Shown one piece after another: positions 1 to 12,300 of a stretch of DNA of 64,000 nt (positions within the stretch are counted from its first letter, which is position 1; every line of letters begins with the position of its first letter). The stretch is from Apostichopus japonicus (Eukaryota; Echinodermata; Holothuroidea; Aspidochirotida; Stichopodidae). The notes under the pieces were generated by a model. It did no database searches and was not told the DNA's origin. It was given only the letters and a program-made list of their open reading frames with translations. A program made the translations under genes and the position numbers. Location of the stretch: the NCBI RefSeq assembly GCF_037975245.1, contig NC_092564.1, positions 21,059,984-21,123,983 on the forward strand, written 5' to 3'.

Positions 1-370
1 CTAACTGGCCAGCATTGCAAGTTTCTCAGGAAGTCAAAACAGGAACAATATTTTACCTGAATAAACTTGATTTAGATCCAGAGGGACTGCAATGAATAGT
101 AGTTTGTTCAGATAAACTTAGATTCACTTTAATAAAGCATCTTGTTTCATAACTTTATGATGAATAATTTAAAATACAGGATATTTGGTATTAAGTTCAT
201 TTCCATGACCCAGATCAAGTCATATTAATCCACCTTCTACAATAAACTGTATTGCATTGTGTTGTAAACATGTTGGTACTGTACATTGCTAGTTACAAAT
301 AGATATTAAACTAGTGGCTACTTAAACTGCATAATTACTAGATGAAGATGAAAATTACCAGCAATATATA

Positions 371-928
371 CAGATTAGCTTGGCTTAGGTGCAAATTGCC
401 TGTGTAAAGCAGATTAGCTTGGCTTAGGAGCAAATTGCCTGTGTAAAGCAGATTAGCTAGGCAAAGGTGCATAATTGCCTGTGTAAAGCAGATAAACTTG
501 GATAAGGTGCATAATTGCCTGTGTAAAGCAGATTCGCTTGGCAAAGATGCATAATTGTCTGTGTAAAGCAGATTAGCTTGGCAAAGGTGCATAATTGTCT
601 GTGTAAAGCAGATAAACTTGGATAAGGTGCATAATTGCCTGTGTAAAGCAGATTAGCTTGGCAAAGGTGCATAATTGTCTGTGTAAAGCAGATAAACTTG
701 GATAAGGTGCATAATTGCCTGTGTAAAGCAGATTAGCTTGGCAAAGGTGCATAATTGTCTGTGTAAAGCAGATAAACTTGGATAAGGTGCATAATTGCCT
801 GTGTAAAGCAGATTAGCTTGGCAAAGATGCATAATTGCCTGTGTAAAGCAGATTAGCTTGGCAAAGATGCATAATTGACTGTGTAAAGCAGATTAGGTTG
901 GCTAAGGTGCATAATTGACTGTGTAAAG
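371..928. repeat. 40-bp minisatellite, about 14 copies
   Basis: A unit of about 40 bp (39 bp in the first copies) built around 'ctgtgtaaagcagatta' repeats head to tail about 14 times. Between roughly 540 and 800 two variants alternate, one with 'gattagcttggcaaaggtgc' and one with 'gataaacttggataaggtgc'. This gives an 80-bp dimeric higher-order unit. Short minus-strand ORFs across it are repeats of the same words and are not credible genes. Confidence 0.95.
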
Positions 929-3398
929 GAGCACGCACACAGAGCAGTATATATAGTACAAAAGGAGGTGAAAGAAACTGCCGTAGGCCAAAACTCTGTT
1001 CAGTTTCAAGCTTACAGATCATTGGTTAATAGGATTGTTAGATCTACTGTGTGTTTTACCGCCCTCTGTCATTCAATAAACTGCCGGATAATGAATAAGT
1101 GATATTTCTTCTTTGCCCATATCTCACTGTATACATTGGTGTAGTCTTAGGACCTTCTGTGACATTGTGAACAGAATTAGGGATCAGAAGCTATCTGTGG
1201 TGAACAGTACCTAGATTATTTCATGATGGGCAGAACAAGGCAGATAGTGATATGTTATGAAAATGAACTTTATAGCAATATGATGAACCTGTAAATTAAA
1301 TTATTCTTAAAGGCATTGAAGACTTGGCCTAAACCGCGTGCGGTCGTCTGAAAAAGTTAACTTTCTGTTGCTTGCAAGTGACTTTTTGTTCGTGTCGCTA
1401 CAAAATGCAGACAGTAATGAAACGTGATACCTTAATTGTTATCTTTAGCTGGACACGAGATGTCAATCGCTGTATCGTTTGTACACTGTGCTGTGGGTAT
1501 TGACCGCAGCTGTATGTACTGACTGTACACCAGTGTCTAATTACCAACTGTAGCAAGCTGTGTGTGTATCTTCTGGGATCGATGGTGGTGTTTAACACTT
1601 CTGTTACACCTCATTCGAAACTAGGTCAAATTACCGGCATTAGACGTTTCTTTTTGCGCGAGTCTTCACACCCTTTAAGATTAGAACAAGAAATGCAGAC
1701 ATGTTACAAAATCAATTATGGAACATTTGATAAAATTCCTAGCTTGTTCTTAAATTTCATAGTGGTGGAAAACATGTAAATTAAAAACACAGCCAGAGAA
1801 TTTTGTCATGTCTACCTTGAGTATTAAATCAGTACTTTTTTAGCACAGGAATTAGCCACTTTGCAAAGAATTAGCAACTGAAAACTGTTGTCATGCATTA
1901 ACATGAACACTATAGTTTGTTTGCAAACAAAAGTGCTGGCCGACACTGTTCCATTTTGACTATGATGTATTGATCTTATTAACATAATCACTGTACAGCC
2001 TCCATATGTAATGCCCCACACTGATGTACACATGCAAACATGTGCTCCCTCGTCAAAACACGTTTCAAAACAAATCCAGCATGACGATGGACACAGAGAG
2101 AACAAGACATACCTGTTAGTGATATAAAACTAGACAGCAGATCTACCTAACAGCCCATGCATGGCCTGTCTCAAGAATCATTAATGCTATAGTCTGCTAC
2201 GGCAACAATCCTGGATTCTCTGCCATAATAATGGAAAAGTCACATTTTGCACTTGGGTCATGAATATTAAATAGTAGGTCAAAGCATGCCCTTAGGCACC
2301 ATGTCTCAGCAATATGTTGACAGTGGACAGTTGCTCTATTTGTAAACAGAGATGAGACAAGTTTGTTTACTTACTGATTTTTTATTTGCTCGATCTCCGT
2401 GAAGGGGCCAATAGTTGGGAGGAAAAAAAATGAGTAACTCATTATCATGTCTATGCGATTCTTTGCTAGGCATGAAGACTGTGAGAAAGATGGTTTAAAC
2501 ATTCAGGAAATGGTATCGATTGCTTTTATTTATAATGGAATGCAAATTGTAGCTTTGATGTAGTGCCCTGTTTAAACTATGAAAATAAGAGGCAATAAAG
2601 TAGACAGCAGAAAATTGCAATAACAAAATAAAAGTTGAATGATGCTATTTTCATCATTTCTTGTATTAAACAAAAGATTAGGAATCTCTTAATTCCCTGG
2701 TTGAACTGACCCAGTTTTCTGTCTCCAAGCTATTGTATTTTTTTTTTATCCCTTCATGTCGACTTTTTTTTTTCCGGGATCTCTATCTCCCAGAGTAATT
2801 CAATCGTGCTTTTAATCAAAGGGTTTGCCCTGTTTCCCTGAGGTTGTTATCATGATATTTGTGCCAATTCTTACAAAAACAACACCAGTATAAATGTAAT
2901 GTTCATTTGTGCAGCTTGTCGATAACAATATCACAAGATTCACAAAGGGTGTACAGAGCTCTGATCATACATTATGTTCAATCTTCTGGTCATTGGAGAA
3001 TTATTTTCTAGGTTACTACCCATGAAAATTGATTGACTGTACCTACTCTACAATTTCGTCTAGCCCACTACCTTCCCCCCCCCCTTCCCCAATTCCCCTT
3101 GTTTTAATTTTGTTGGAATAGCTGGATTATTATAGATATTGTGCAAATAGTTTGAAGTTGGAGTTGTAATTACTGTTGTTTATATTCTGTTTCCTGCTTC
3201 CCATTTCTGCCTTGCATTATAAATGTTTTATATGCCTCCCATATGAGTATCTACTGTATGGTGAAAGCAGCGATTGAAACAGCTAATATAAAAACTAAAG
3301 TAGAAGTTCAATCAACTAACCAAAATGGTAGAAAATCCCTAAATTTAATCAACTTTAGCTGATAGCATTGAACCAATCTTGCTTCTTTTTCTGCTGGA

Positions 3399-3523
3399 TA
3401 GCACAATCTAAGTGAGTAATGTTAACTACTGCATAGCACTATCTAAGTGAGTTATGTTAACTATTGCATAGCACAATCTAAGTAAGTAATATTAACTACT
3501 GCACAGAACAATCTAAGTGAGTT
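3399..3523. repeat. 35-bp tandem repeat, about 3.5 copies
   Basis: The unit 'tagcacaatctaagtgagta' plus 'atgttaactactgca' is repeated with a few substitutions and a partial last copy. It lies about 700 bp upstream of the receptor exon acceptor. Confidence 0.9.
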
Positions 3524-4206
3524 GTTTATTATAAGGTTATCATACTAGTGCAGAGTGATTTCAATTTTATTTTGCCTGAGTTAGATCTGCAGCCTGGGTT
3601 ACTATGTTACTGGGTTATTATGTAGACTATTTACTGATTTCAAGTGTACAATGATTACCTCACCATTTGGGTATGGATTAGATATTAAGTAAATTTGACA
3701 TAAATTAAGCTTTAAGTACCTATGTAACACAGTGTTGAACTATTTGCTTCAACTCACAAGGGTCTATGACTTGTTGGCTACTGACCAAGAAGTCAACTTA
3801 CTGGACAAATGCATTATCAAGTATTTAATTACAACAGCAGAAATGAAATATGATGAACATGTGTGCTATTAGTGACCTGGCATCCCACTTTATTTACTCG
3901 ATGGAATATATTAGAATAGACATTAGAAATAACTAATGGTGGTCACTACCAACTTCTGAACCTAATGTTTTTTTCTTTTTTCGTGACTGAAACAACATTA
4001 TATTGTCCTACATGGAACCATTTTCCTGATCACCCTAGGACAACAGTATCAGTGAGAAGAAGGGGGAAGGAATTAAACCACTACCAAATAACTGCTAGTA
4101 AAGTTTTGGACTGTTAAAAAGGGAGATAATTAATGTATTAATTTATTTTAGGAATGTCCTGACAATTGACATGAACTTCAACCATAGATTTCTTTATTCC
4201 TTTCAG

Positions 4207-4332
4207 CTTCCACAGATTTCACCACCACGGTTTTCTTTGAGTTGTTGTTCAGTCTGGCTGACAGCCTGCACTCGTTACCGCTACAGTTTCACGACGTGGC
4301 CATCTTCTCCGCTCTGTTACTCCTGCCTTCAG
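4207..4332 (+). CDS. Nuclear receptor ligand-binding domain, internal exon (about helices 4-6)
   Basis: This is an internal exon of a ligand-regulated or orphan nuclear receptor, a nuclear transcription factor. A pyrimidine-rich acceptor (ttctttattcctttcag) precedes it and a gttagt donor follows. It enters in phase 1 and leaves in phase 1. The open frame gives 41 residues, STDFTTTVFFELLFSLADSL continuing with HSLPLQFHDVAIFSALLLLPS. That matches the family pattern of a helix-4/5 segment (FxFxxSLxxLxLxxxExAxxSAxxLxxxD). The split codon (G plus the next exon's AT) makes Asp, where receptors usually have a conserved D in 'xDRxGL'. Recalled human NR4A proteins share SLHSL and SAL in this segment, and ROR/Rev-erb proteins have a similar exon start and end. 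The nuclear receptor call is firm. Subfamily is uncertain, with NR4A-like favoured over NR1D/NR1F-like. Confidence 0.8.
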
Positions 4333-7300
4333 GTTAGTTGACTGTAGACAAAGTTATGTGCTTCCTTTACAGATGATTGTTTGCGGGTTACTGTGTTCAT
4401 CATCTAAACACAAGGGGGAGTAATGTTACATACTTCAAATAACACAATATATATATATGGTTGGTATGACTGTTTCCCAGGCAGGTTTGGGTTAGCAACA
4501 AGTCTGTTGCAGAAACTGACGATCAGAAGAGGCCGAGATTTTAGACTAAACTGTATTTAAATGGACCGTGTGCATGTATCGGTGGAGATTGTTGTAATCA
4601 GGGGGAGTTATGTAACATACTTCAAATAACACAATTTATTAATAGTCTGTGAATATATAACAAAATGTCGGAATTTTTGTGTGTGGTTAAGACTGGGTTT
4701 TCTACTTATAAAAGATGATATGAGGAAAGGTGGTAGATATTTTAAGCTGTTCCATGAAACTATCTTGGAATCTCTCAGTCATATGAATCAATTTGGAAGA
4801 AGTACAATCAATTTCAAGGCATATTAACTTGTCATCTTGAAACTAAGTTGTTTCAGTTATTACTAACTATGACGATATCCAGTGGTGGTGCAATAAATAT
4901 CCCTTCTAAAACATGCTTCTATAAAAAATGCTTCTGTGTCTATGTATTGGCACACTCCCACTCCCCCCCCCCCCCCTACTTTCCTCACTCTACTATGGAA
5001 CTCTGATACCATGCAAGTTATGTGAGTTTGTGCCATTTACATTGGCACAAAAATGAATTGCCTGTAAACAACAAACTCTTGATTTGTTGTGTCTAGTATT
5101 TTTAATACCACAGTTTTTGAGTCAGTCGATCTTTTAGATCTTTTAGACATATGAAAACATCATTAATAATGCAATGAAATCTTGATAAATGGTAATGTCT
5201 CTCCCAGTGATCATCTTTTGCCATTTAATCCCTTTCTTTGTAAAACCACAAATCCACTCTTAATTTAGAATCTCAATATCCTCAAGACTTTTTGTTGTTG
5301 AATGAGATGCCAGAGAGAAGGGGGGCTGGGGGAGGGAATGCAGATAAAATGCTTAAAGATAAAATACTACCTGAATCAGGGATATGTTCATAAACATTTC
5401 TTGCTTATAAAAACCAGGTTGAGGTTACTTGGGAAATGGGGATGTATTCCTCTCCAAAAGGATGAATCATTTATGAGGACAAAAGATTTTAAGTGATAGC
5501 CTGACAGTGAACTGCAACTTTCCTGCTGCATTCATCTGCTCCTGTAAGCTCAAGGAGAATGAAAATGCAAGTACTCGGAAACAATCCCCTCAAAAATTAA
5601 ATTAAAGAGTGGGGTATAGAGCCATTTCTCCATCATAGCCTCAGGCATTTACTCTCAAACATCCTTGAATCTTGAGTATGGAAAATGGAACACAAGGAAA
5701 GTGCAAGTGACTTTCACAATGGCAAAGTTTATGTTCTATTTTTTACCCTCATATTTTATTTCTTTTCTTTTAATGTCTCCCTATCTTTCTCCTTTTCAAA
5801 TAAGCCTTCCTTCAATCTTTCCTTACTGTGCCCCACCGAGCTTGCATTTGCTTTCTAAGTTTCACACTTCACTGACAATTAGTTCTTGGGTGATTTCACA
5901 AACGGCAAATATGAAAGCATTTTCTTGGCAATTCATTCCGGCTTTGCCAATCCCTGCCTTATCTGACTCATAAACCTTATTGCATATGCATGAGATTGCC
6001 ATTCTGTCCTGTAGCCTTTGGGTAAAGAACTAGTTGTGAGTAATAATTGTTTCTGGGGCATTGAACTGCCCTGGCACTGCACACAGCAGCATCGTTGTCA
6101 TCATCTTATGAAACGTGCTTGTTGGCAGGAGACCATTTAATATATGGCAAAGAAAATATATAATTCAAGATTTAAAGGATTTACTGGTGATGTATGTGTG
6201 TTTGTCATGGTAGTAAACATGGGATCTATAAGTTAATGCAGATAGCTTAAAGTCTGAGATGTGTATAATGGCCATAAAGAACTCAATAATAAACTGCAGA
6301 GCTGTGCGGAACATGCAGCATGCAGTGCTGAGCTTGCAAAAAAGACATGTGTCGTATTGGTCTGGCATGGAGCTAACTAGCTAGCTAGGGCATGAGGACG
6401 GCAAGTGTATTATGTAGTACAATATTAGGAAGTAAACACACCTGGCTTTTATGATTATAAGGTTCAAGCATGTCATCTCTAACAGTGTCAGTTGAGTGAA
6501 CCATCCTTGTGGCTCACAGCAGAATGAAACTGTTGGAATAATTCTGACAAATGTTAGGCTCAAGTAACAACTGGAAATATAATCAAATTATCAAACTTTC
6601 ATGACATTCATTTATTTCATTTTTATGATGATATTCATTAAAATTGTTTATTCCTTTGGATGAATCCTTTCTGGCAAGGCTAAAGACAAAGATGTATATG
6701 TGAGGAATTTACAACTCTGATGACAAATCTAATGAATATATTGTTTGATTGACAATTATTGCCATCATTCCTACAGATATGCTTTAAATGATAGCATTGT
6801 AATTATTACTGATAATGTAAGAATATCATGTTCATATACTTTTCCTTCGTCATTGTAATGGTGTGTTGACCAATAATGTACTAAACTGTTGTTCCTACTC
6901 TGAAATCCTACAATCCTTGTGAATAGTACATTGTTAATGTGATCATGTATGAGTATTCTGACCGTACTGTACCCTCATCATTTCATTGGATGTCTGATGT
7001 CTGATAATGTATGTAGTGTGCTGACTGATAATGTATGAACATTCTGTTAATATATTATATATCCCCTAATCAAGAATTATGACCGTACAGCAGTCCCTTG
7101 ATCATTGTGAGCACATGTAGTACCACTTTAACTGAATATGTATGACTTCATATTTTGTTAATATGATGTCCTTGAATCAGTGTGAACAGAACTACTGTAT
7201 GTTGATTGATAATGCATGCAAATTCTATTCATACTGTCACTTGATCAGTATTTATCAGAAAGAAAACTTTGACATCTCAAATTTGCATGATTTCTGTCTG

Positions 7301-8897
7301 TCCATGATACTAGTTTATTGCTATTTTTAATAATAGTCAAAGCTAAAAATGGACCAACTGACACCATCAGTGATAATGAATAGTTTTTTAAATACACCAT
7401 CCTTAAAGTGTCATATGTGCCCTGGTCACTCTGATAATTGCATGTGGTCAGATTACTGGCGACGGTCAGACTGCACTTAGACTTGTTTGATTTCCTCTAC
7501 TTGAATCAGTTTGGTCATTGCTGCCCTGCAAATCAAATTTCTCCCTAATTGACATGCATAAACTTTTCCTGGACAGCGGAAGCTTTGCATCTTCACTTGC
7601 GTCTTGAATTACTGTTTTGTCTTGTACTGTTTAATAAAGGCATTGGGGTAATTAGCTTGCAAGATGTATTTATGCATGTGGTAATTTTAATACTACTATG
7701 TAATGATGGATGCCTCATATTTTAACTAGGCTTCCTCTTAAGTGATCATATAATGAGGATTAAATATTCTTCCGTTGGATTATAATTCATTGGATCTTTA
7801 AAGCTATGTATTATGTTGAATTTCATAGGCATCAATCCCCCAACCATTTAGAATTTATCATGTAAGCATTCCCCTAATAGCATAATACATGTATGGACGT
7901 TCCAGTCTGCCAACAGCTTTAACCACAAAAGGTCAAGCTGGCATATGAAATCCTCAATGGTTTGTAAATATAACAAGTTTTCTAAGATTTAAATTTGTGT
8001 GACATGAGTTGTAACAGCTTTCAGGACATATCAACATTTGTTATTAAAGGAGCCACTGATTTTGAGCATTCAGATAGTTGCAACAACATCAAAACCCTGG
8101 TAAATTAACAGTTTAACAATGATTGTTGCTTTAATAAACAATTGACACGGTTACTTCAACTGTACTTGCCAAATCGGCAACTTCTAATTTGAATGCTTCT
8201 ACGTTAACAGCAGACAAACTTTTTAATTGTTTTGGCAAATATCCATGGATAAATTTCACTTCCAACAGGAAATCAGACAAAAGGTATCCATCTCGCCCGA
8301 CCCCCAGCTCCTCTTTCCTTCAGCCCAACAACTCCAGCTATGTGTGTAACCAAGCTGGTATAGAATAATACATGGGTTTGCTTGAATAATGTGTAACGAA
8401 GTGTTTTTTGCTATTTCAAATCTGTTTTAATATTAATCAAACTGCTCTAACATTCTGGAGATCTTCATCTTTGCAGATATTTTAAGTTTCCATTCTATTT
8501 GCATTTCAGGTATATTTTATTACTTATATATTATGAAAGTTGAGCAGACTTCCCCCAAGTTTGACTTTCGCATTCATCGTTTTTACAGATGTTAATTTGA
8601 TTTGTGCTTCCCTTCGCCAAAAAGAGAAATTGTGTAATGTGCTGGTACTTAATCTGATCAGTTGATGGCAGGCACAAATATAATTTGATTTGTTTTTAAA
8701 TGCAGGTTATAATGCTGGGCCTATTTATCTGTTTCTCAAGTCTTGTAACAAGCAGCCTATTGGTTATGCTCAGTGCTGTACAAGGCAGCTAGGAGTTCAG
8801 ATGCTTTAATTCATGACAGTAGTGTGATAAACTGGTGATATTACTTTTCATGATTTATATAATTATGTATTATTTTCTTTCCCTTATATTTCTGCAG
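4333..8897 (+). other. Intron between the two receptor exons, 4.6 kb
   Basis: It starts gttagt and ends tatatttctgcag, matching GT-AG rules. It is CpG-poor and AT-rich, with no second gene seen inside. Small ORFs here show no codon bias or recognisable domains. It contains short poly-C and poly-T tracts, for example near 4966. Confidence 0.7.
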
Positions 8898-9109
8898 ATC
8901 TTCAAGGTATCCAGAACAGACAACAAGTAGAAATTCTCCAAGAAAAGATACTGAATTGTCTCTCAGGATGCCTCATGTCCAGAAACAAGTCTTGCTTCCC
9001 ATGTCTCTTGGCACAGCTCCTAATGTCTATGCCCACCTTACGGACTCTGTCCACAACATATCTAGAGCTTACCTCCGAGAAACGACTCACGTCAAGTACA
9101 AGTAGCTAG
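8898..9109 (+). CDS. Nuclear receptor ligand-binding domain, terminal coding exon (about helices 7-11, no helix 12)
   Basis: This is the last coding exon of the receptor. A clean acceptor (tatatttctgcag) is followed by a phase-1 start that joins exactly to exon 4207-4332, giving ...LLLLPS-D-LQGIQNRQQVEILQEKILNCL... Then come CLLAQLLMSMPTLRTLSTTY and a stop TAG at 9107. Family hallmarks are visible: 'D-x-x-G-x-Q-N-x-x-x-VE-x-LQ-x-K-I' for helices 7-8 and 'LLAQLLxxMPTLRTL' for helix 10. VExLQxKIxNCL is the strongest NR4A-like feature. The protein ends 23 residues after the 'PTLRTLS' segment with a Ser/Thr-rich tail, TSSTSS. No PLLxEL-type or NR4A-type AF-2 helix follows in any forward frame before a stop. 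Rev-erb proteins also lack helix 12, so either natural AF-2 loss or an alternative 3' exon would explain it. The antisense ORF here is a shadow. Confidence 0.82.
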
Positions 9110-9345
9110 TCAATTTGCCAGGGTCACCCCAGGACTTCGATATTTGACAGAGAATCCCAGCATATTTTGACTCATGGACAGAGAGTAAAATATCACTGGC
9201 TTGTTAAGGTCAAAGGTCAGAGAGAAATGGCAGGTGGAGTTCATCATGGCCTCTGGTAGCAGTGAAAAATAGAGGAGAATTGTGGAAGGCCATTCTGCAT
9301 CTAAGCTTGCAGTAAATCAAAGCAACAATATTTATAATAAAAAAA
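9110..9345 (+). terminator. Receptor 3' UTR with AATAAA poly(A) signal
   Basis: AATAAA occurs at 9336-9341, about 230 nt after the stop, followed by ATTAAA variants in an A-rich run. This is the nearest canonical signal, but others such as one near 9867 could be used. Confidence 0.5.
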
Positions 9346-12300
9346 TTAAAAAATTAAAAAACATAAGCAAACAGGGTAAAAAAGGAGAGGCTGACAAAAT
9401 TGGTGTTCACCAGAAAAGGTTCCACAGGTGTTTTGACTTGAAGTTTCAATTAGCACCTTTTGGGGTATACTTAAGAATGATGAGGTATTGTCTTACAGGG
9501 TACAGAATATGCACAATGCATGAAGTTATTTATAATAACAGTATATTAGGCCGACTTGGAAAAGAAATGTTTTCCCTCAAAGTTATTTTAATCTTATTAA
9601 AGTTCTTTTTTTAAATACAATGGCACAAATGGAGTTGTTTTCTTTTCAAGCATGGACATTTTACAAAAGATATCAGCTCTAGGGCAATATCTAATGGCAT
9701 GAAAGCATTATTGTTTAATTGACCAATTAAAATTTAGCAAAATAAGTTGTGAAAAAAGTTGTAAGAAAAGACAGAATTGTTTGCCTGTCACAATCTCGAG
9801 GAGATAACCGACAAGTTATCGAAAAGATTCCGAGATTACCAAATGGGCAGCACTAGAAGAGTCTTGAATAAATCAAGATTAACAATGAAAGATGAAGAAA
9901 GAGAAAAGAAAAAAAAAAGGCTAGAGAGAAACTGGTTTCTTAACCAATTTCACTCGAAAAGTAGGTTCAAATCAGAGTTTATTGACACACTTTTATTATT
10001 TTGAGAGAAAGGATGGAATTTACTTTGCGGAGTGTGCTGCATTAGTGTCGGCCATTGCCGCCAATGTGTAGATGGGGCAAACATTGTTTCTGATGTCAGT
10101 GGAAATCGGGGCACGCATAACTGATGTAAATATTTAGACAGAGCCAGATGTTAGCAAAGAAACGAAAGAAACGTGACTCTAACAAGATTGGGCAGCTGAT
10201 GACACAGGGTCATTGTCAATGCATGCAAGGTGGCAAATTGCGTGACAAGCACCATTTTTTTTCACGTGCCGTGTAGCCGAGGTTTCTCATTAACACTGCC
10301 GTCATTGTCTTTGCAATACAAGATCGTTTTTCAGCCCGACCATTTTCATTCTGTTGAGGTTCATGGCGGTATTTGGCTTGTGTAAATATGGAATGAGATG
10401 CATGTCAATGGCTTAACCAGAGACATTGATTAAATGTCAGAGGACAAAAGTTTGGAACCTCTTTTAAATCAGGCTGGAATATCCGCAAGCATAGTCACTT
10501 TTCAAGTTTGTTTCTCTTTCTCTGTTGAATCAAGTCAGCAACTTTGTTGTGATAACAGCTACCATAAATAACAGCAAATGCTAAAAGATGAATCAATTTT
10601 ACATTTTCAGCCGTAAATGCTTACTTTTTAACGTTTGTTTTCTTCTAAATGGATCATAATTTTTTTCTTCCTGCTACTGTATGTTTGGTGGTTTGTTGAT
10701 CTGCTGAAGCTGGTACTAGATGTTTCTTGCAGAACAGACTGTTCTTATAGTAAATCAGTCCTCTAAAGTACCAGGCAGTATCCTAAACAATAGAAGTAGC
10801 TCACATGTGGAACAAAGATATATTTTGTAAAATAGATTTGCTGAAGTATCTATGAGCTAGATGATCATAATTATCTCTGCAGCAAGTTTGATTATGTTTT
10901 CATTTTGTTAACCTTCCCATACTATCTCCATTTTGGCCTGCTGCCAATTCTGCTTTTGTATATACACCAATGTACAGACCTAAAAATTCAAAGGCAGTGA
11001 AGTTGGAAAGCAGATAAAAATCCACCAAGTTATCCCTCACCCACCCCTTGCCCAAGTAAACTATAGGCTTCCTGGTCCTGTTTTGCTTTTCACTGTCCAA
11101 GGCTTTGTATGAAAGTTCAACTCTCACTTTAAGCATATGCTGTCTTTGAGGCAGCCACACCCAGTATATAACAAAGCAATTTAAGCATATGTTGTCTTAG
11201 AGGCAGTCGCACCCAGTATATAACAAAGTTATTTAAACGTATGCTGTCTTTGAGGCAAACTGTTATGTTTGCGGAATGATTTTTTAATATTCTCAACATT
11301 TAGAAGGTTCGTAACCACTATTTTTTTGGTCTGTTTTTTTTTTGTTGTTGGCATAATTGGGTTAGAACAAACTTTATGAATTGAAGTATGTTTCAATTGA
11401 CTTGACTTTTTCAATTAAATTATATCCTTGTCATTTGCAAATCCAAAAAATGTCTTACTATCCCCCAACCGCCGCCATCTACTGAAATATCTTTTTCCTT
11501 CCTGTTTGATTAGGGCAGAGGTTATCTCTGGTCATTCGAATGACCTACTTGATAGTAATTTTTCTGTTTGTGTCTAATCTCTGGATTATCTACATCTTTT
11601 AGCTCAAAGTACCAGATTCCATTTTAGCTAGCTCTCCTATTCGTCTTATCTGTGCAAAGTACCAAGGCTGCTTAGTCGCTGCTATTGATTGCAATTTTCT
11701 CAGCCTTTCGCCTGAAGTGTGTTATGAAATGTTAATCAGACCATTACTTAGCGGCTTTGCATATATAATAGGAAACCGTTGAGCCTTGAGAGGCATACAA
11801 GCTGAGAACTTATTCAAAAGAGATATTTCTTCTGTTGATTTTTTTTTTAAAACTTTGTGCTTTATTATATTTTTCTGCATTTTTTCCCCCTTTTTCTGCC
11901 CTCTCTTTATTTTCTTTGATAGTGGAAGTTATTAGGGAATAATCATGACGGCAGCTTTATATTCAATATAAATACAAGATATGGGAACATAAATTAGTTT
12001 GTGGTGATGTAGTCTGTAGACACTGCATAGCAATCAAACAATTCCTGGCCACTACCGTGTTTTGCTGGTTTACTGTGTTATATCAGCCATGCATTAAGCT
12101 TGTCTTGCAAAACCTATAAATATTTACAACAGAGTTTGACTGACGCCAAGTAATGCCTGCAAGTCCAATAAAATGGCTGTCTTCATCACTGTTCCCATTT
12201 ATAGGGGCATCATTGACTCTTGACTTGATTGGTGACTAAATCAGCAGTAGATGTAGCATTTGGTCTCTATATTTAGCTCCAGTTGCTGGATATTAAATAA

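Larger units (their letters stand above)
1..4206 (+). other. Probable intron of the nuclear receptor gene, no exon recognised
   Basis: This stretch lies upstream of the first recognisable receptor exon. It is AT-rich and CpG-poor, with no ORF that looks coding. The upstream DNA-binding and early ligand-binding exons expected for a nuclear receptor were not found, so they probably lie before the window. It holds two minisatellites (371-928 and 3399-3523) and short C and T homopolymers. Confidence 0.5.

Noticed and set aside
3715-3870. Frame reading DLLATDQEVNLLDKC, resembling the nuclear receptor signature just upstream of exon 4207
   Set aside because: Available donors give phase 0 or 2 while the next exon needs phase 1. 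The acceptor is weak, and the surrounding composition is intronic.
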